Assembly (NCBI GenBank): GCA_029298735.1 | Contig: JANSLP010000354.1 | Span: forward strand, 1-32,315 | Direction: 5' to 3' | Length of the DNA stretch: 32,315 nucleotides | DNA from: Ophiostoma sp. CBS 140.51 | Taxonomy: Eukaryota; Ascomycota; Sordariomycetes; Ophiostomatales; Ophiostomataceae | In this document: one piece after another, positions 9,931 to 21,092 of the stretch | Position numbering within the stretch: position 1 is the first letter of the stretch | How the letters are laid out: each line of letters opens with the position of its first letter | The notes under the pieces: model-generated | What the model was told of the DNA's origin: nothing | Database searches by the model: none | What the model saw: the letters and a program-made list of their open reading frames with translations, nothing else | Translations under genes and position numbers: made by a program

Positions 9931-12900
9931 TTAGCCGTCAACATCCATGGCTCCGTTTGTGTTGGGGGTTGGGGCTGTGTTTATGTCTGTCGCCTTTTCG
10001 CTCTCCTGTTGCTGCAGGGCAGCAGCAGCTGCTATAGCAGCCACCGTGATCGACTGAAGGCCAGACAAATCCTCCATCTTCTCCGGGCTGGAGTTCGTCT
10101 CAATCGCTGGGCGAGGCTCAACGGTCTTTCTTTCTTCGCTCAAGCTCCTGATCGCAGCAGCGGCAGCAGCAGCCGCTGCTGCTAAAGTATCTGCCGCAGC
10201 CAGAGTAGCAGCGTCTGCCGTCTTTGTCGCGTCCACACTGCCAGTGTTTTCTGCTGGCGCGGGCTCGCCCGTCGCAGTCTTCGACTGGTCTGCTGTTTCA
10301 CCAACCTCTGTCTTTTTGGCTTCCCCAGCCTGGAGCCGGGTCGTCGTCGGAGGCGGCGTAGGAGGCATGGCCAGCTTTTCGTCCCGCTGCGATGGCGACC
10401 CGTTTGGCGCGGTAGGGGCGGTAGCGACCGAGATCTGAGGTACAGCGTTGGCTTTGGCAGTATCCGTAGTTGTGCTCGGAGGAGAGTGGCCATTGCTTGT
10501 ACTATGGTTGCCGTTCCCACTTCCATTGTCGTTGCTGCTGGCAGTGGCAGCGGTAGTGGCATTGGTTGCGTTGCCGTTGTTGATGCCGGTCCCAGCTCCA
10601 TTGCCATTGCTGCTGCTGTTGGTGGTGCTGGCGTTGATGTTGCTGTTGGCAATGCTACCGCCGTTGCTGTTGTTGCCACCGCCAGTTCCGCTGCCCATGG
10701 GATTGCACAGCCGGTAGCTGTTATCGTCGGTCCGCGAAATGATGCCCTCATCCAGGGCCCATGAGACGAGCAGATCGTCCACGCCGAGGAACTCCCCCTC
10801 GCCGTTTTCCATATGGCGACCAACATGTTCGGTCCACTCATCCCAGGCACTGCGACCCTCAAAGAGACGGTTGCAGTCTGGCCGAGGGCAGGCAGACCGC
10901 TGGGGAGGAAGTCTCCTGACAATGCAGCAGGACTTTTGCATTTCCTTAACGTAGTCCTCCCACTCTGTCTCGACCTTGGCGTCTCTCTTCTGGATTGCCT
11001 TGCGGATGTAGGGTGGGGCGTGCATCCGGCGAAGATGCTGCGTGAAGAGATCCTTCCGGTTGAACTCGTTGCCCTTGCCATCAACAGACCCTTGCGAACA
11101 GTCCGAGCATCGGTAGTACTGCAGGCACAGATGCTGCGAGGCAATGTGGCGCTTCCACTCGTTCTTTGACCCAAATGTGCTCGTGCAGCCGGCGAATGAG
11201 AATGCACACGGGAAGGGGCGGGTGTGCGCCGAAGCAACATGCTTTCTCAACGAAGAGTGGTCTTTGAACGGTTCGTGGCTACACCAGTCGCACTGGACTT
11301 CCGGCTTCGAAGTTTGGGGTTGAAGGCTTGGGAGCGACTGCGAGATATCCGACTTGGACCGAGAACGGGTAGGTTGGCCATCTTGCGACTTTGCAGTCTT
11401 GAAACGGTAGTCCTTCTTTGGCTTGCTCTTCTTGGTTGGCGAGGAAGTGCCCTCGTCCCCATTCTTCATTTCCGTGTCCTTCAAGGTCGACTCGTCCGTC
11501 TGGCACTTCATAACGTCTTGTGCGATCTTCAGGAGGTGGTTACCCGCAGAAAACGGAGGCGGGCTGTTCCCGTTAACAGGACGGACGTGGCTGAGCGCTT
11601 TCAGCTGTTCTGCGGCCTCCTTCATTTCCTCCGAGTCTTCCCTTTCATCCTTGGGCAAAGTCGGGCTACCACTTCGCGAAACAATACGGGGAAGAGAGAT
11701 ACTGTGTGGAGGAGATGCGAACCGCTGGCTGGGATGCTCTTGCAGTTGCGGAATCGATTCGCGTCGAATAGCGCCATTCGGTTCGTAGTGGCCAGCCGGG
11801 CCCAAATCGTGGAAGTGAGAAGACGAGTGAGCCTGCCGTTGAGGTACTGGTAATGGCAACGGTTGGTGTGAGTGTCCTGTTGGAGGCGGTAGCTGCGGAA
11901 GCTGTGGAGGCGGCAACGTGGATTGGTGCTGGGGCGAGGGGTGGAATTTCAAAGGCGCTTGTTGATGTTGCTGCTGGTGCGGCGACTGCTGGTGTTGGTG
12001 TTGGAGGATTGGCGGCAACGGTGGCAGTTGCTGTTGGGATTGCGGAGAGTGTTGCTCTTGAAGCTGTGGTGCCACCTGGTGCTGCTGGTAAGGTGATGTG
12101 TGATACTCGTTCCGGTAGGTTGGAGAGTTGTTGACAGCCGCCTCCCGGGCCTCGAGAAGTGTCTGCCCATCTTCGATGTCTCTGGCGGATGCAACAATGT
12201 TCGGTCGTGGTTGCTCCGCCGCCGTGGATTTCATGAGACCATCGTAGAGGTTAATTAGGTTGTGGGAGTTGATATAGCCCAGGGAGAAGCAGATTTTGGC
12301 GTCCTGAATGACAGTCCACAAGGATTGCGGGATGGAGATTAACAGGACTGTCGGCGGCCCGAGAAACATGCCTTCGACGGCGACCTTGGAGGCTAAAGAA
12401 GGTGTGTTCGCTATCCATTGACTGAAGCCGTTCATATCCTGGCCAGCGTCACCGACGAACGTGGTGCAGACTAGCAGCCGGGGCTCGTTGAAAACCTTGT
12501 CGGCAACGGCAGCAGGACTAATGACTGGCGCGTCGCGGGTTTCGGCAGATTCGTGTCCCTTTGAAGACGCACCATTTTGCGCTTGTGGTGACGGATGGCC
12601 TCTCGGTATCGGAGCCAGATCGATGGTGGCTTTGGCAGGTGTCAAGTTGAAGAAGAAAGGCACCTGAGGCACGATGGGTGTTGGCTTTCCGGCCGGGCTG
12701 TACTTTACTCTGGGCGGATAGTGGTACTCGTAGCTTTGCTGGACGGCGACAATATCGTCGTACAGGTGCTGCGCGTTGTACGGCCGCCCGTTACCCAATT
12801 TCTGCAGAGATTCGGCGAGATAGGATGTGAATGTACGTGTTCCGAGCTCTCGCGGGCCAGCATCGTAGGTATATGCAGCAATGGCCTGTTTTGCACCATT

Positions 12901-13953
12901 ACTGCCGGAAACGGGCATGTGCTTGGGTGCGCAGCTGTCGAGAAGGAGAAGAATATCGGAGCGGGAGTCCTCGATCGTGCTCCGTACGGCGTTCCACTTC
13001 AGTCTTGGAGAATCCTCACGAGCATTGCTGTATCGAGGGGAAGCAGTTGAGCTACGGTTAGCTGCCGTTCGTATTGATCCAACAAAAGCACCGTCTCAGA
13101 CACAAAGTCCATTTTTGGCGGCATATGACAGCATGAGGATCGCTCGGCTCGAAACGAAGCCTCTGCAAATATTGCAAATATACCCGGGAAATCAAATATA
13201 ACTCACCAAGACCAGTACAGCTGATTGTCGAGGCCATTGTGGCCGTGACCGACGTAATATATGATCAATAGGTGATCTACGCTCGCCTGATCCAAAAAGC
13301 TGGCGATATGAGACCTTAGGCTAGCAACCGGGTCGGGAGAAGAGGGAATTCCCCAGCGCTCAGTGCTGAAATTGTAACGGTCGCGCAGCACACGGTCGAG
13401 CGAAGACAGGTCGGCGGTAGAGGTCACGTCGTCCTCCCACTTGAGCAGCAGGGCTGAGACTTTGGCGTAAGGGAGTTTTTGACCCTGGTGGTAGATGTAC
13501 ATGGCGGCATCTTGGAGGTGCTTTGCGAAAGTCTCAAAGTCGTGTCGTTCGGTGGCCGTTCCGGATTCGGCATCGCGGGCATCGGGAGTCGGGGCATCAG
13601 TCGAGGTCAATTGCGCCTGAGGATGTGGGTTAGTACATGGCGGAAATGTGTGGGAACGGTGGTGGTGGGAGGCGAAAAAATGGCAGGGGACTGAGGAGCA
13701 AGGCTGAAGGCGGAAATGCGCGCAAAGCCCGGACCAGCAGAATAGGCAACAAAAGGCGCAAAAGGCACAAAGGCAATTGCGACAACGGTGCAATTGGGAC
13801 GAGGAAAGTATTTACCTGTTCGGAGCCAGGAGCCACCGATTGCGCCGCGAGTTTCGCAGGAGTTGTTGCCTTTGCGGCCATTGCCTTGTTCGGGGACGGT
13901 GGAGGGTCCGGCAGCTTGGGCGCCAGTCGGCGCCGCTTGTTAGGAGGGTCCAT
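9931..13953 (-). CDS. Caspase-like domain / C2H2 zinc-finger fusion protein, 3 exons, 1214 aa
   Basis: The model is complement(join(9931..13027, 13207..13616, 13816..13953)). The introns are 199 bp (CAG|GTAAAT to CTCAG, branch ACTAAC) and 179 bp (G|GTGAGT to ACAG, branch GCTAAC), and all 1215 codons stay in frame. The start is ATG 13953 (GCCATGG). An N-terminal basic KRRR could be a nuclear signal. Residues ~70-275 read as a caspase/metacaspase-type domain: a hydrophobic strand leading into YYVGHGH (H170), then 45 residues later a second strand leading into LLLLDSC (C215), and GTRTFTSYLAESL where a small-subunit helix would lie. A Gln/Pro/His-rich linker follows (about 480-600). Around residues 760-920 lie C2H2-like fingers, including CDWCSHEPF...H...H, FNRKDLFTQHLRRMH and CPRPDCNRLF...HVGRH. 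The tail is Asn/Ser/Gly- and Ala-rich. Both catalytic residues are present, so proteolysis is possible but not shown. The family is not one I can name. Confidence 0.85.
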
Positions 13954-16527
13954 GGCAGGCAGGAAACAGGCAGTCGGAGGGTCGGATCCACGGCGATTAA
14001 CGATGTTATTCACGCGGGGTTATGCGGATTGAGCGGCTGCGAGCATTTGTTGAGGACATACGGTCTCGCGGCGGATGCGACGGGTCGGCACTGGAGTCCG
14101 GCGATCCGGAAGAACGCGGGAACAAGAGGGCGATGTGAGGGCGCGCAGCGTGCAGGAAGAGGCTGGAATTAAAAAGGACGTAAAGATAAAAGCACAAATG
14201 CGACAAATGCAATGGCTGCAGTATGCGCGAGCAAAAAGAAGAAGAGTGTGGTGGTGGTGTGAAGTGAGTGCGTGAAAATCGAGGCGCGGGAGAGGGAGAG
14301 AGAAGGCTTTGGGAAGGCAGGCGCGCAAAGAAAGCAAAAAAGAGGAGAGGAGGCAAGAAGTGGTGAGGCAGAGGAGGAGGGAAGTCGCGGCCCTGCCTCC
14401 TCGGGGTTTGTGGCCTATTTTTTTCGTTCCTTTTTTCGAGCCCTTCGTCTCTTGCGTTCCAATGGGGAAGGGGGGGCGACCAGTGTCGTCCAAATGAGCA
14501 GGTGCGGCCGGTAAGGCTGCGTGGACAGCGCTGGGCTGTACCTTCTCAGTTTGTGCTTGGCGGACTCTCTGGGAAAAAGCGGCTGGCTGAAGCGGGTGGA
14601 CCCTGGTAGCCAATCCGAGGCAGCGGTCTGAGGATCGAAATCCTCGCAAAATGCGCTAGCGTGTTTTCTAGACCTTTGGGTCACTTTTTGGCCCTTTTGT
14701 GCCTGTGGGATTTCTGGCCTTCTGGCTCGTCAGTGGCTGCGAAAGGCCGCAATGGCCGCTCTGTCCGCAACAGGTCCGCAACAACAATGGCTCGAAATGT
14801 CACGACCAGGGAGAGACAAGGCCAGGTGCCCCTTGGAGCCCTGGGACACCGGTCACGCCCTGCTGCACCCACGGCGGGTCTCGGTGGACTGAGTGGACTT
14901 CGATTGGGCGGTGAACGTGCAGCGAGCCAGTAGGGGCCGTCCCAGAGTTGTTCCGTGTTCCATCCGCAGGCAGTAGCTTAAAAAGACAGCAGGAGACATG
15001 AGAAACCAGTAGCCAGTCGCTAGCGGCCAGCAAACCAGCAAAACGGTGTTGTCCGGCGGAGCCAAAGAAGCATGTGTGCCTTACGCATCACGCAGCCTCG
15101 GGGCCCGTGGCCGCCAGCCTACGCCTAGCCTGCGCCAAAGCTAGGGCCTAAGTCAGGTCCGAAGCCCAAGACAGCGCACGTTGGTCCACTGGTTGTTGGG
15201 GCCTAAGCAATCGTTGTGCGGAGGAAGAGGAAAGAGCGCGAAAGCGCAAATGCAAGGCTTCCTGTTGGCTCCGCGAATGGCCGGCAAGAGCGACGGAGGG
15301 CTACGACGTTTTGGCAGGCACTAAAGCTGAACACCGATATGGGGAAGGCCCCAAGGGCACGAGGGAAATAACAACAGAAAAAAGAAAGGGAGAAGAGAAT
15401 AAAAACAAAACACCCACAAAAAGATACAGCCGTGGAAGGCACGATCCGCTGGCTGCTCATAGCCTCTTACCAGGCTGGGCAGGTGCTGGGGTGCAGCACA
15501 GCCTGGCGCGTGCGGCCTTGTTGTCCAGTGTGTGTCGCGCCCGCCGCCCACGGACACAACAAAGCACACAAGGCCACGCAACCGCTGTGTCTTGTTTCGA
15601 AACTGTGCATTCCAACGCCCGTTGCGATTTTAGAAGGGGGATGCCGCATCGCCCGTGGCACATTCACATTAAACATCGTGACACTGAATCGACACTCAAT
15701 GGACGCAAAAGAGGCCACCAACGGGTACCCCCATCGCTTCACATCTGCACGCCGTGCACGCCACTGGTCATTGGATGCCGGTTGTCTGCTCCACTTCTTG
15801 CTGTGCTTCTAGCGGCTTTCTTTCTTTCTTTCTGCGGTCGACTGTCCAATCCCGTTTCACTTTGCTTGGCCACGGCCCCTCGTCTTTTGCGCTCCTCGGC
15901 CTCTCATTGCCCTCGTGCTTTTTTTTACTCGATTCATTTCCCTCATATTTACGGCGGCGTGGGCATACTCGGTATGAGATATGCCTCCCGCGCGCACTCA
16001 CACCCCTCCTTGCAACTCTTTTCTAATATTTTCAGATCGGCGCTTCATCCATAGTTTTCCGCCTTTCGTCCTTTGACTATCGCGATCACGTCCTCCCCTC
16101 TTCGCTTTTTAACACTCTGCTGCCCGTCCATCCGCGTTGACGCAACCTCAACCTAGATGTGCCTGCATCTACGTCTAGCTTCAGAAGGGACCGTCTCCCC
16201 TCATTTGACCCACGTCGCAGTCCCAACATTCTCCGAGCGTCGTATATTCCGTACAGCGCGATCCGTGAGAAAGCGACCATCCAAGGTCCCTTGATTGGAC
16301 GGTAGATGGCACGCTAGATTGCGGCCCACCTTCTTTTTGTTCTCTGCGGTTTCGCAGGGACCCTGCTCGCCTCGCTTTTTATCGCCGGCATCTTCATATC
16401 AATGCCTCTCCAGACGATCCACATACTATGACCATGACCATAACTTTGGCTCCTGACAAGCACGGCCGACGCGGCACGCCGAGAAAAGACAGGCTGTCAA
16501 TATGCCACGCTGCCAATGGGCAGCACA

Positions 16528-16552
16528 CAACACACACACACACACACACACC
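16528..16552. repeat. CA dinucleotide microsatellite
   Basis: A tract of about ten CA units preceded by ACACAA. A simple repeat in non-coding sequence; likely length-polymorphic. Confidence 0.8.
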
Positions 16553-18071
16553 TTCAACGCATGCGGTTCCAGTGATCGATCGTCCTTGGCCACAGATGTC
16601 GGGGACAAAAGGCAGATGGGTTTCTGTCTGATATTGCGACGTACTATCTGACAAAGTAGCTTACGGAGCATACCGTCACGGCTACGGCCCGTGTCTGTTT
16701 GTACAAAGCATGTTCTATGTTTCCTGATCACCTCTGTGTGTTTTGCTCTCCGAATCTTTGGCTTGGTTGGCCAGCCTTTGTCTACTTTTCGCTCAGCCCC
16801 TTGAAAATGCCGGAGGCTGACGCAAGCCTTCTCTCTCAATATCATCCGAAGCCGCGTCGACGCCCGCTTGTGTTCTTATTTTATCGTTTTCAAACGGCCT
16901 CAAGGCACCTGTTTCACCGTGCCTTGTCTCTTCTCGCCCTTTCCCCGTCGCCTGTCTCGCCTGTTTCTTAGTTCTTATCTCAACCTTAATCTGCGCCTCC
17001 GCTAGCAGTAGCCCGCCATTGATCTTGACAGCCAGCCGCGCCTCTGGCATGTAATTGCACAACATTTGAAAACAGGCGCGGCCCATCTCACCTACCCCAG
17101 TCAGTTGATCGGACGGCGAGGCTGGCAAAGGCTGATGGCGCCACAGCGCAAGGTGTTTGCGGTCGGCAAAAATACACGGGCCAGCCCACGTTGCCTGTTT
17201 TCACGAGGCACACATATCAATTGCTGACCCTTTTTTCGGACTTGACCTTTTGGACGATGTACGACGTACGTAAGAAGTTGTCGAGCCTTCACTACGATGC
17301 AAGGCGGGAGAAAAAAATGAATGCGAAGTGGGAAATGAGGGCAAGACACAAATACGCCGTACTCGTTCCGGTTTCCCTTTCCCCAAAACTACCCACAAAT
17401 AACGGCAATTATTGTTATTTTTGGGGACAAACTCTCATGTTTGACAGGCCTGGGACGCACGAACATTACGCCGCGGTGCGTGAAGCAAAATTACAATATC
17501 CGCTTCGTTCCCGCGACTAACAGCCTATTGCACATGCTAATGTTGTCCAAGTTGATGCCCGCCAAAGAGAGTAAGAAGGGAGTGCTGTAAGACGAGATTT
17601 TTGTTGCCCCGTTTTTTACACCTTCGCAAACTTTCCCCGTCGGCCCTGTATCCCACCCCCGTTGGAAGGTCGTGCACGTCCAGCTTGGGCGACACAAAAA
17701 CGTGCTGAACACGAGAGCATTTTAATATTATGTGCTCTTGATAGGTGCTCTGAATGTTGTAAATTAGGCATTTGCTGTGCTATTTGAGCCTTGTCTTTGT
17801 CGGTTACGGGCTGACCCATTCCCTAATTCTCACAATGGATCAAGATGATGGACGAGGTAAAAAAGGTGAATAAAATAGATCCCCTGCGCAAGAATTAGGA
17901 GCATACAATCTCTCGAGATAGCCCCCCGGAAAGACAGGCAGTACAAGGTAAAAATCATCAAATCACGAAAAGGGTCTAAGACGAAAACAGCAGGCCACAA
18001 ATTTTTGGCAAAATTGAGGATGGGGGCCTCCTCTTTCGTTTTGCACGTTTTTTGCTGGTGCCCACCGTTTT

Positions 18072-18090
18072 CCACGATCGGGGATCGTGG
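18072..18090. repeat. Perfect 8-bp palindrome with GGG loop
   Basis: CCACGATC (18072-18079), GGG, then GATCGTGG (18083-18090). The symmetry would suit binding of a dimeric protein or a small hairpin. It is isolated in a gene-poor region and may be chance. Confidence 0.4.
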
Positions 18091-19487
18091 CTGAGCCGCC
18101 GGGAGCCGTGTTCGTGGCCTCGCCCTATCCAGAATTGTAATTAGAAAATATGGGAGAGCAAAAAAATAAACGGCGTATTACTCACCTCATCACAAAAACA
18201 TTAGTGCATTCCGTGGGAACTTTAAGTCGTGCTGATGAAGGGGAAATAAAATAAGAGTGCGATGTCGGCAATGTGCTACTGGTGAGATTCAAAAGAAACA
18301 AAGAACCACACAGGTAAAAAGGGCGTAACCGCCGTTGACCACATTGCAAAACCTCCACTCCTGTACGAAGTAAACAATCTGCAGCTCTCCGAAAACCACA
18401 AAAATGTCACAAGCGAACCGGAGGGACGGGGGGCTAGAACCAACAAGGGCGGGGGAAATAGCTTGAGAGATTCCGAGAGGCAACCTTCCTTCGCTTCTCC
18501 TCTGGGATCGGCCGTCAGCCACAATCCATGTCGTAAAGATGGCAGCCGAGCACGGGGCTTCATTTTGCATTCCCCTCTTCCTTCTCCTTCTTTTTATCAG
18601 CACAAATTATCCGAAAATCGCAGCCTTCCTCCCTCACCGCACAACGTCCACGGGATGCAGAAAAGTTCGTCCACCAGTCCATATGGGGTAATGAGGTAGG
18701 GGACATACGAGACACCCTGATATCCGCTTCGACACGTTGGACAGACACGTCGCAGCCCTTGAAGACGGGGTCTCTGCTTGTGCTTATTTTGTGGGACCAA
18801 AAACGTTCCCTTTAATCCCCTTCCTTGGAGGAAAGGGACCGACCCTCCCCAAAGATAGGGCGATAGCCTGTCGACGGAGTCGGCCGTTCTCTCTGCAAAA
18901 CAAATCCTCCTACATCTCGGTGTGGTTGAAAGGACCAGGCAGAACTGGACGAGGCTGGAAGGCTATGTCTTCGTCTTGATGGCCGTTTGAATGACATTAA
19001 ACACGTAAAGCGGCTTATTAATGGGTCATTCCTTTATTTAGAACGGAAAACTCCGCAACGAGGCTATGAAATCCAGCAAGTTTCCAACGCGAGCAGTACG
19101 AGGCAGGGTTAGTGAAGACGATGGTCTTGTCAAAGGGGCAGTGGTCTCACTGAACATCGACAGGGACAACGGTAGAACGTTTTGAGCCTGTACGGCGAAT
19201 ATCTCACAATGGCTTGAATACTGTACATTTGCTTTGTTTCGTTTCTGTTATTACACGACCCATCGAACTTTCCACATGTTTCTCCAAACGGTTATAGTTT
19301 TTCAACTCCCTCGAGTCAGAGACAGAACCTCGCCAATCTGCTTTCATCCCTTCTAGAGGCAGTGGTTCTAAACGGCGTTTCCATTTTCTCCTGTACTACG
19401 CTGTGCAGCATGGAAGCAACGGAAACGACGGGTGAAACAGGAGAAGATACAAGTCTGAGGTACAGCGTACAGGTGAAGAGCACATAA

Positions 19488-20525
19488 TTAGGCATATGAT
19501 TCGTACAGACCTCCTCTGTTGTACCACCACTCATTGTCGCTCCACGTCCGATTCGGGTTCGACCTAGCCAGAACCACAGCACGAGCTTCCCGCTCTTGTT
19601 TTCGACGTTCAATCTTCACTGCCCGTTTTGCCTTCCTCCTTTCTTTGGCTTCTTGTTTTTCTTTCTGTCTTTCTTTAAGTCGGATTTCTTCGGCCGTCGG
19701 CTCAGGCTCCGGCCTTACTGGTAAAGCGAGGCGAGCAATGTCCGTCATAACCCGCACCCACGCCTCGTCAACCGACCTTTTTGTCATTTCTGGCTGACTC
19801 TCGGCATCTTTCACTGCAATCATGAGCAGAGCTCTCTAGCAAAAGTGAGCATCGTTCCCAGCAGCATGTAAAGCTTCGAAAGACATGTAGAATGTCTCAA
19901 GCAGCTTCTCCAAGCTGAAACAGTAAGATAACTGAAGGGGATGCTGCGCTGCCTTGACGGTATCAAGGACGAAGAGTGGTTGTTGGCCGAGCTGCAGGCT
20001 CTGAAAGATCTTCCAATCGGATGCGCTGCCTCCGTGAAAAACCAAGACCATCTGCCTTCCCCCGGTCAACTTCTCAAACTTTGACTTCTAGTCCACAAGC
20101 TGGATTGGCTCGACGTCGCCAAACAAGAATTTCTTTGCAGCCTTTAAGATGTACTTTGAATCATCAGCGCTGAACTGGTAGGATTGTATCGCTGTTTTGA
20201 CCTTTTCCGGCGTAGGCTCAAGGATGCAGCTTTGTATGCATCGGGTGTCAAGAATCGAAATGTCAATATGAAAATCTTGGTCGCTAGTGAGCGTCTGATA
20301 ACTGTCCTTCGTGTCGACGTCAAATGCCACAAGAAGCACATCGCGCATAGTCGAACCGGGCAATACGTTCCCCAAGTCTGTTGGCAGACAGTTTGATAGT
20401 AATGATGTCGGGTTACCGTCCTCCTGGTGCCGATAGCCAAACAGCGCTCGCATGACCAAGACTTCAACTCGAAGAAGACCCGAATGGGCAGGGGGTAGAA
20501 TTTTTTGTGATTGTGGGATGTCCAT
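19488..20525 (-). pseudogene. Gfd2/YDR514C-like RNase H-fold exonuclease gene with two in-frame TAG codons
   Basis: One minus-strand frame runs 346 codons from ATG 20525 to the stop at 19488, broken only by TAG at 20088-20090 (codon 146) and TAG at 19836-19838 (codon 230). Homology-like content continues across both. The protein resembles the C-terminal RNase H-like domain of fungal Gfd2/YDR514C proteins: VAFDVDTKD (D69, D71), SILDTR, LVFHGGSASDW (D170), FVLDTVKAAQHPLQLSY, and HAAGNDAHF (H220, D225) followed after the second TAG by RALLMIAVKD. This is a DEDDh-like array in which the usual Glu is Asp. The tail is a highly charged Lys/Arg/Glu helix. No GT-AG pair of workable size removes either TAG. 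Both could come from CAG by one C-to-T change (CpA to TpA, the RIP context), though the second position may originally have been Leu. Readthrough or sequencing error is the alternative. Confidence 0.75.
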
Positions 20526-20967
20526 ATTTGGTCATAAAGACCTTGTCCTTTCATAATTGCAAAATGAATAAAGCAGCAGTGGAAGAAGGTGGAGATGTAA
20601 GTGGTAATAGGGATGAGAAGAGTGGACCAGGTGATGAAGGATGTAGGTCCAAACGCTGGGTGTAACCAGAAGACGGGTGCTGTTGGATGAATAAACGAAT
20701 GTCAAAAATGTACAAGAGCAAAGAAATGGGTTGATGATGACAATATTTAACCTTTACTATTTCGCACTTTTTGATACCTACCAATATCGAGGAGCTACTA
20801 GAGGTACAAAGCATCAATGTATCACTGGCGCTAAGTGCCTTACTCACACAGAGCGATACAGCAACACTGTACAAGGCGATGTTGTGCAGACATGTTGCTA
20901 AGACGTATCTCGCACGGTGGCACAATTTTTTACCCATATCTGAGTCACACTGACAAAGGTTGATGAT
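20526..20967. other. Short intergenic region
   Basis: No gene supported. A minus-strand open frame at 20551-20937 is hydrophobic and Ser/Pro-rich with no recognisable domain and is probably not coding. Confidence 0.4.
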
Positions 20968-21092
20968 TTAAATTCCATATGGGGCCCTGGCGATATTGCA
21001 AAATTTCGAGCATCTCTCCTCCAGGTATTCTCCCCAGCCCAGTGCAAAAATCAAGCCATCCCACCCATCCGCAGAGTGCTTTTCAGTGACTT

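Larger units (their letters stand above)
13954..19487. other. 5.5 kb region without a supported gene
   Basis: Upstream flank of the caspase-zinc-finger gene. The first ~700 bp are GA-rich on the plus strand (CT-rich in its own leader). The stretch 15780-17000 is pyrimidine-rich, like a fungal 5' leader on the plus strand, yet no convincing coding sequence follows it. The longest open frame (247 codons from 15311, plus) has the irregular composition of non-coding DNA. A CA microsatellite (16528-16552) and a perfect palindrome (18072-18090) are listed separately. No tRNA, 5S rRNA or transposon remnant was recognised. Confidence 0.5.

Noticed and set aside
15311..16054. 247-codon plus-strand open frame
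   Set aside because: Composition changes erratically along its length and there is no domain, codon bias or good start context; likely chance in stop-poor leader-like DNA.
20551..20937. 128-codon minus-strand open frame between the Gfd2-like locus and the membrane gene
   Set aside because: Ser/Pro/Leu-rich translation with no domain; its frame does not connect by a good splice to either neighbour.
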